Shown here in pieces: positions 12,857-14,462 of a DNA stretch of 14,462 nucleotides (positions are counted from its first letter, which is position 1; the number at the start of each line of letters is the position of its first letter). Source of the stretch: Baffinella frigidus (lineage: Eukaryota > Cryptophyceae > Cryptomonadales > Baffinellaceae). Under the pieces are notes generated by a model that was not told the origin of the DNA, did not search any database, and saw nothing but the letters and a program-made list of their open reading frames with translations. Where the stretch lies: assembly GCA_026770585.1 (NCBI GenBank), contig MU646352.1, forward strand, positions 779,726-794,187, in the 5' to 3' direction. A program made the position numbers and the translations under genes.

Positions 12857-13101
12857 GATTACAAGCCTAGAGAACTGGTGGTTCACAACCTGATTGCCCA
12901 GGCTCGCAAGCTAATACCCACCGCGTACTCTGGGCAAAGTTGACGATGCAGACACAGTTGACGATGCAAACAACCCGATCTGAGTTGCGTTGTCAAGACT
13001 TTCCCCCAGAATCAGCCTCGAAGCCTTTCACACGGGAGGGCTACGTCACTCCCCGCTCCGAGGCTTCCTGTTATTTGTACCGCGAATCGTTTCACGTGTA
13101 A
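12857..13101 (+). pseudogene. Gene relic with one frameshift, unrecognised
   Basis: A first frame (12857-12943) reads DYKPRELVVHNLIAQARKLI and PTAYSGQ to a TGA. A second frame, open 12871-13101, contains ATG at 12946 and reads SELRCQDFPPESASKPFTRE, GYVTPRSEASCYLYRESF before TAA. Where the first ends, the second becomes protein-like, as expected of one coding region with a single-base shift near 12935-12945. An 18-bp tandem repeat (AGTTGACGATGCARACA) lies at the change point, so slippage there may have caused the shift. The ATG frame alone has 51 codons. ATTAG|AT at 12856 may be an acceptor. Confidence 0.35.
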
Positions 13102-13109
13102 ATGGATCT

Positions 13110-13188
13110 GACAACGAAAATTGGCCGGAATCTTATCCACACTACATTAAGATTTAAATCTAAATTAAGAGCAACTGTGTAGTAACTT
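13110..13188. mobile_element. M2-like element, degraded copy
   Basis: ACAACGAAAATTGG on the left and, as complement, CATGAAAGTTACTACACAGT on the right. The centre is the near-palindrome ATTAAGATTTAAATCTAAATT. Confidence 0.6.
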
Positions 13189-13215
13189 TCATGGGGGGCC
13201 CTGGCGTGATGCGGT

Positions 13216-13245
13216 TGTCAACTTAATAAATGTCAACTTAATAAA
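13216..13245 (+). repeat. 15-bp tandem duplication
   Basis: TGTCAACTTAATAAA occurs twice in a row, directly before the pyrimidine tract of the next exon. Confidence 0.9.
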
Positions 13246-13265
13246 CCTCGCCTTTCCCCTTGCAG

Positions 13266-13350
13266 GATGGTCGACAATCTGGCGTGGGAGAAGGCGTGGG
13301 CTAAGGAGGTCCAGCGGGCTGATCCACCACCCTTTTCAAACGCAACTTGA
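13266..13350 (+). pseudogene. Duplicated exon, copy 1 (truncated)
   Basis: CGCCTTTCCCCTTGCAG is a strong acceptor. The exon reads MVDNLAWEKAWAKEVQRA and then diverges to a TGA at 13348. Compared with the copy at 13495, codons GTC/GTG (twice), GCT/GCC and GCT/GCA differ silently and only one codon (CAG/ACC) is changed, which supports this frame. After CGGGCTGATC homology stops, so the exon is cut. It is tryptophan-rich and basic; family unknown. Confidence 0.5.
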
Positions 13351-13365
13351 GACATTTTGTACGGA

Positions 13366-13410
13366 GTTGGTCACGTGTCGCCCCCAAAAGCGGGCCGACA
13401 CGTGACCAAC
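13366..13410. repeat. 45-bp perfect-arm hairpin
   Basis: GTTGGTCACGTGTCG and its exact complement (13396-13410) flank a 15-base loop. The right arm starts the M2-like fragment 13400-13434. Confidence 0.9.
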
Positions 13411-13494
13411 CTCGTAGAAATTACTACACAATGCCTCACTTGTACAGCTCCCCGGATTTTAAAAAGGGTGTTTGGTCCGCCTCGTGTGGTGCAG

Positions 13495-13600
13495 GATGGT
13501 GGACAATCTGGCGTGGGAGAAGGCGTGGGCCAAGGAGGTGACCCGGGCACACGATCTCGAGAAAAAGGCCCGCTTCGGCAAGTTCACAGGAAAACCCTAA
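13495..13600 (+). pseudogene. Duplicated exon, copy 2, running into a telomeric array
   Basis: GTGTGGTGCAG precedes MVDNLAWEKAWAKEVTRA, then HDLEKKARFGKFTG. KARFxKFTG matches gene 2 exon 1, where the exon continues AACTCCG to a GTGAGT donor. Here the match ends at AGGAAA and CCCTAAACCC follows, producing a stop. The exon therefore lost its donor to the array. It links the 13-kb exon pair to the gene-1/gene-2 family. Confidence 0.52.
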
Positions 13601-13707
13601 ACCCTGAACCCAAAACCCTAAACCCTAAACCCCAAACTCTAAACCCTAAACCCCAAACTCTACACCCTAAACCCTAAACCCTAAACCCTAAACCCTAAAC
13701 CATACCT
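13594..13707 (-). repeat. Interstitial telomeric array
   Basis: About 16 CCCTAAA-type units with CCCCAAA and CTCTAAA variants; the last four are perfect. Confidence 0.93.
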
Positions 13708-13837
13708 CGAACCCAGAAAACGTCCTCAGTTCATACGAAAATCCTTCGAATTCACCGAATGTTTTCATGCTGCCCGAAACGTGGGTTGGGCGTTGCGGTG
13801 CCATACGGTGCATTTGTGAAGCACACATCAGCCTACA
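13708..13837. other. No supported gene
   Basis: A 44-codon frame from the array (13685-13819) reads RKRPQFIRKSFEFTECFHAA before TGA. Two other frames are also open, so I do not call a gene. Confidence 0.4.
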
Positions 13838-13951
13838 GGGGTACCTCGCTCATAAGAAACCGCCCCCCCCCCTAGGACCACCATAGGCCCCTAGGCATAG
13901 GCCTGCTGTAGGGTCCTAGGGGGTGGCGGTTTCTTATGAGCGAGGTACGCC
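13838..13951. mobile_element. Inverted-repeat hairpin element
   Basis: GTACCTCGCTCATAAGAAAC plus a C run and CCTAGGACC (13841-13879) pair with 13912-13948. CAGGGG (left) and CCTGTACAGG (right) extend the ends. The loop holds CCCCTAGGCATAGGCC. Its CCTAGGACC block is shared with M1, but the ends differ. Confidence 0.85.
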
Positions 13952-14004
13952 TGTACAGGGGACTGTCTCTGTGACAGGACAGCGCACCCTACACTAGACA
14001 CCGA

Positions 14005-14130
14005 CCCCTATTCCTGGGCCTGAACCCCCCTTCCTAGAAAACAAAACCTATTCCTAGACATCAAACAAAATGCCCAGGCATCAAACTCGATGCCTAGATA
14101 CCAGACAATGTTCCTAGGCAACACACCCAA
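14005..14130 (+). repeat. Degenerate 20-bp tandem repeat
   Basis: TATTCCTAGACATCAAACAA-like units recur about every 20-22 bases, starting near 14008, 14051, 14071 (TGCCCAGGCATCAAACTC), 14091 and 14111. The 88-codon ORF on the minus strand follows this period and is not called. Confidence 0.7.
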
Positions 14131-14213
14131 CGCACTGCACCAGTGAATATCCGCATGTTTGCGGCATGGTGTTTGTGGCCCCCCCTGTCCACTGTGGAAC
14201 ACGGGAACCTTAA

Positions 14214-14254
14214 CGAGAGAAAGAAAGCTTTGTAGATACCAACCTGCCTTTCTG
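14214..14254 (+). repeat. Copy of the gene-1 intron segment
   Basis: GAGAAAGAAAGCTTTGTAGATACCAACCTGCC resembles GAGAGGCCTTTATTGATACC at 1150-1180 (shared core GATACCAAC, TGCCTT). As in gene 1, an M1 element in the same orientation follows, about 100-145 bp downstream. (Longest shared string given: AGATACCAACCTGCC.). Confidence 0.5.
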
Positions 14255-14355
14255 AAGCCTGAATCTGGGGACACAGTCCGATGGACTCTTAGGTTACGAG
14301 CCTGGACATAAGTACTTCTGATGGACGTTGCTTGGGTAAAGTCACTCCGGATATC

Positions 14356-14462
14356 TTATCCCTTAAGTGACCAGTAGGCTCATACGCCCTACCGTAGGGC
14401 CCTAGGACCTGCCTAGGGCTTCCATGGGCGATTATTCGCCCGTTGGTCACTTAAGGGATACG
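14356..14462 (+). mobile_element. M1 miniature element, copy 2
   Basis: Ends TTATCCCTTAAGTGACCA and TGGTCACTTAAGGGATA are exact inverted repeats. GCCCTACCGTAGGGCCCTAG lies inside and GGGCGA/TCGCCC forms a hairpin at 14427-14442. It closes the window. Confidence 0.88.

Overview
The window looks like nuclear DNA of a eukaryote that uses the TTTAGGG telomere heptamer, probably a protist or alga. The heptamer is shared by plants, green and brown algae, dinoflagellates, chromerids and other alveolates, so I do not name a species. Evidence for a nuclear genome: degenerate CCCTAAA/TTTAGGG arrays in at least eight places, GT/AG splice sites with pyrimidine tracts, no operons and no long ORFs, many miniature inverted-repeat elements, minisatellites and homopolymer G or C runs. 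I found no rRNA, tRNA, CRISPR or complete known gene, and I recognise no protein by name. The setting fits a subtelomere or a gene-poor, repeat-rich interior tract.

Layout. 1-1610: a broken copy of an unknown two-exon gene (gene 1, + strand). Its 5' part carries a short dispersed repeat and a small telomeric insertion; its intron carries two miniature elements. 1700-2500: repeats and weak ORFs. 2501-3385: a second copy (gene 2, - strand) whose first exon is split by a 189-bp insert. 3518-4500: three minus-strand coding-like stretches, two of them tandemly related. 4725-5145: a foldback element. 5112-6413: weak exon-like stretches and a palindrome. 6457-6971: telomeric arrays that meet head to head. 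6972-9950: minisatellites, telomere-derived arrays of several variant types, one neat exon, two inverted-repeat elements and one ORF. 9950-11402: gene relics, two G-rich arrays and a homologue of the 4.3-kb coding stretch. 11403-12340: segmental tandem repeats. 12340-13600: a family of AT-rich inverted-repeat elements, a frameshifted gene relic and two duplicated exons, the second running into a telomeric array. 13600-14462: that array, a hairpin element, a degenerate 20-bp repeat and a miniature element at the window end.

The most useful result is that several repeats are pieces of an unknown gene family. Gene 1 and gene 2 share, in one reading frame, a hydrophobic N-terminal stretch, an RCFPxHS motif, a phase-1 GTGAGT donor, a phase-1 acceptor and a C-terminal exon with FP, AAK, ASL, KGPK and PLS in the same order. 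Differences between copies fall largely at third codon positions. Further copies of the first exon (13.2-13.6 kb) and of another coding block (3.9-4.4 kb and 11.2-11.4 kb) are scattered around. All copies seen look damaged.

Confidence is moderate only where two or more copies agree in frame. Single-copy exon calls are weak: in a window of this composition, 30-80 codon open frames arise by chance, and I could not run any search.
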